DNA from: Aliivibrio fischeri
GTDB taxonomy: Bacteria; Pseudomonadota; Gammaproteobacteria; Enterobacterales; Vibrionaceae
Direction of reading: 5' to 3'
Length of the DNA: 64,000 nucleotides
Assembly: GCF_009727955.1 (NCBI RefSeq)
Contig: NZ_WOBR01000011.1
Span: forward strand, 62,001-126,000
Each line of letters opens with the position of its first letter. The stretch's first letter is position 1. Positions 63,163 through 64,000 of the stretch are shown piece by piece. A program made the position numbers and the translations under genes. The notes beneath the pieces are model-generated. The model was not told the origin of the DNA, did not search any database, and saw nothing but the letters and a program-made list of their open reading frames with translations.

Positions 63163-64000
63163 TTACCCTTGTCTTGCTTGTAGTTGATATTGTACAAAAG
63201 TGTCTGTTTGATTACTTAGAGCTAATAATTTAACTAAAGAAATCACATAATTAAATGAAGCTAAAGAACGTTGCGTTTTAATGCTTGCAAGATAAAGCTC
63301 TGCATCAACCACATCTAACGAGGTCGATAACCCTTGTTTAAAGGCTTTTTCACGAAGTTCCACATTTTCTTTAGCAAGCTCTAAACTGGAAGCTAAACCG
63401 TTATATTCATCAATCGCTTGAAGTGCTTCTCGGTAGGTTTTCTCAACCAATAGTGCGAGATCTTGCTTTGCTTGTGTTTTTAAATATTGAACTTGTTGAA
63501 TAGCACTGTGTGCTGCTACCACTTTATCCGAACGACCTTTGTTATCGATTAAAGGAACGTTAACACCAACACCTACAAGCCAATCAGGTGTTATTTCTGC
63601 AGATAAACTGTCCCCTTCATATAGATTGTAGTTACCATACAGGTAAACTTCAGGGTAATAGCTTCCTTTTTCGGCTTTAACTAAACTTTTTGCTTGCAGT
63701 TCTTTTGCATCTAAGAGCGCCAAACCAGGATAGGTATCTAAAGTACTATCAATAAATGCGTTTAATTGAGGCAATGATTTGTTGATGAATAATTGAGTTT
63801 CAGGCGTGACGGTTTCTGTTGTTTGTAACATGCTAACTAATGCTGCATTAGCGATGTCGTAATCTTGCTGTGCTTTTCGCAAATCGACTTTTGCTTTGTC
63901 GTAAGACGCATCTGCTTGAAGGCGCTCTACTTTAGCAATTTGACCTTGTTGCTGTAGTTTAATAGCATTATCACGGTGTTTCGCTAGGCCCTGTTCTACT
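63163..64000 (-). CDS. TolC-family outer-membrane factor, partial
   Basis: The gene runs off the right edge; about 278 codons of its C-terminal part are present. The visible part has the helical, Gln/Ala/Lys-rich pattern of TolC channels, including KLQQQGQIAKVERLQADASY (in the last 110 bases of the window), a strand-like WLVGVGVNVPL and the FKQGLSTSLDVVDAELYLAS motif near the end. It is the outer-membrane exit duct of the exporter. N-terminus and signal peptide are outside the window. Confidence 0.9.
   Translation of the reverse strand, partial: VEQGLAKHRDNAIKLQQQGQIAKVERLQADASYDKAKVDLRKAQQDYDIANAALVSMLQTTETVTPETQLFINKSLPQLNAFIDSTLDTYPGLALLDAKELQAKSLVKAEKGSYYPEVYLYGNYNLYEGDSLSAEITPDWLVGVGVNVPLIDNKGRSDKVVAAHSAIQQVQYLKTQAKQDLALLVEKTYREALQAIDEYNGLASSLELAKENVELREKAFKQGLSTSLDVVDAELYLASIKTQRSLASFNYVISLVKLLALSNQTDTFVQYQLQARQG

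Overview
The window is about 37-38% GC by eye, densely coded on both strands, and reads as a Vibrionaceae chromosome, most likely Aliivibrio (Vibrio fischeri group), probably the second chromosome. The main pointers are a complete vxrABCDE cell-wall stress locus next to pntAB, several small Vibrio-type proteins (DUF2960-, DUF3069-, DUF3010- and HlyU-like), and many c-di-GMP and outer-membrane genes. The genus and replicon are inferred from gene content; no rRNA, tRNA, CRISPR array or insertion sequence was seen.

Layout. 1-2650: the end of viaA, two small conserved proteins, an OmpA-type lipoprotein, a CreA-like lipoprotein and an unannotated 37-residue lipoprotein. 2740-12150: a DUF3010 protein, an HD-GYP c-di-GMP phosphodiesterase with a periplasmic-binding-protein-like sensor, the glutamate symporter GltS, an outer-membrane barrel, an ABC exporter, a CobW-type metallochaperone GTPase and the ribosome GTPase YlqF. 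12290-30934: a cell-surface block of about 18.6 kb with a lipoprotein, a LruC-domain protein, an EAL phosphodiesterase and, divergently, a three-gene operon. That operon encodes a 3361-residue protein with about 21 DUF11-like repeats, a 1178-residue predicted outer-membrane barrel and a lipoprotein with two OmpA domains. It looks like a split version of a family usually seen as one polypeptide and is the most interesting system here.

30970-46670: a DUF2797 protein, a DEAD-box helicase with a TTG start, PpnP, a PstS-like binding protein, an AraC regulator, SgrR, a HemF-like oxidase, vxrABCDE, MogA, a CHASE8-HAMP-PAS-GGDEF diguanylate cyclase and a 26-residue membrane peptide in its own transcription unit. 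46780-55510: the lysine acetyltransferase Pat, a SPOR lipoprotein, D-Ala-D-Ala ligase, an atypical tyrosine recombinase, a tandem-repeat small protein, YciH, small exported proteins including a His-rich 49-residue peptide, and a PhnA-domain protein. 55680-64000: pntAB, a HlyU-family protein, an OmpA lipoprotein, and a TolC/HlyD/ABC-2/ABC-2 export operon with no ATPase gene inside the window.

Themes. Envelope biology dominates: wall sensing (VxrAB), wall synthesis (Ddl), peptidoglycan-binding lipoproteins (OmpA x3, SPOR), surface proteins and efflux. Three c-di-GMP enzymes of different types (HD-GYP, EAL, GGDEF) are present, the EAL gene being divergent from the giant surface operon. Intergenic spaces are short and usually hold clear rho-independent hairpins, several of which overlap a stop codon. 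All product names rest on reading the proteins by eye; no database search was run.
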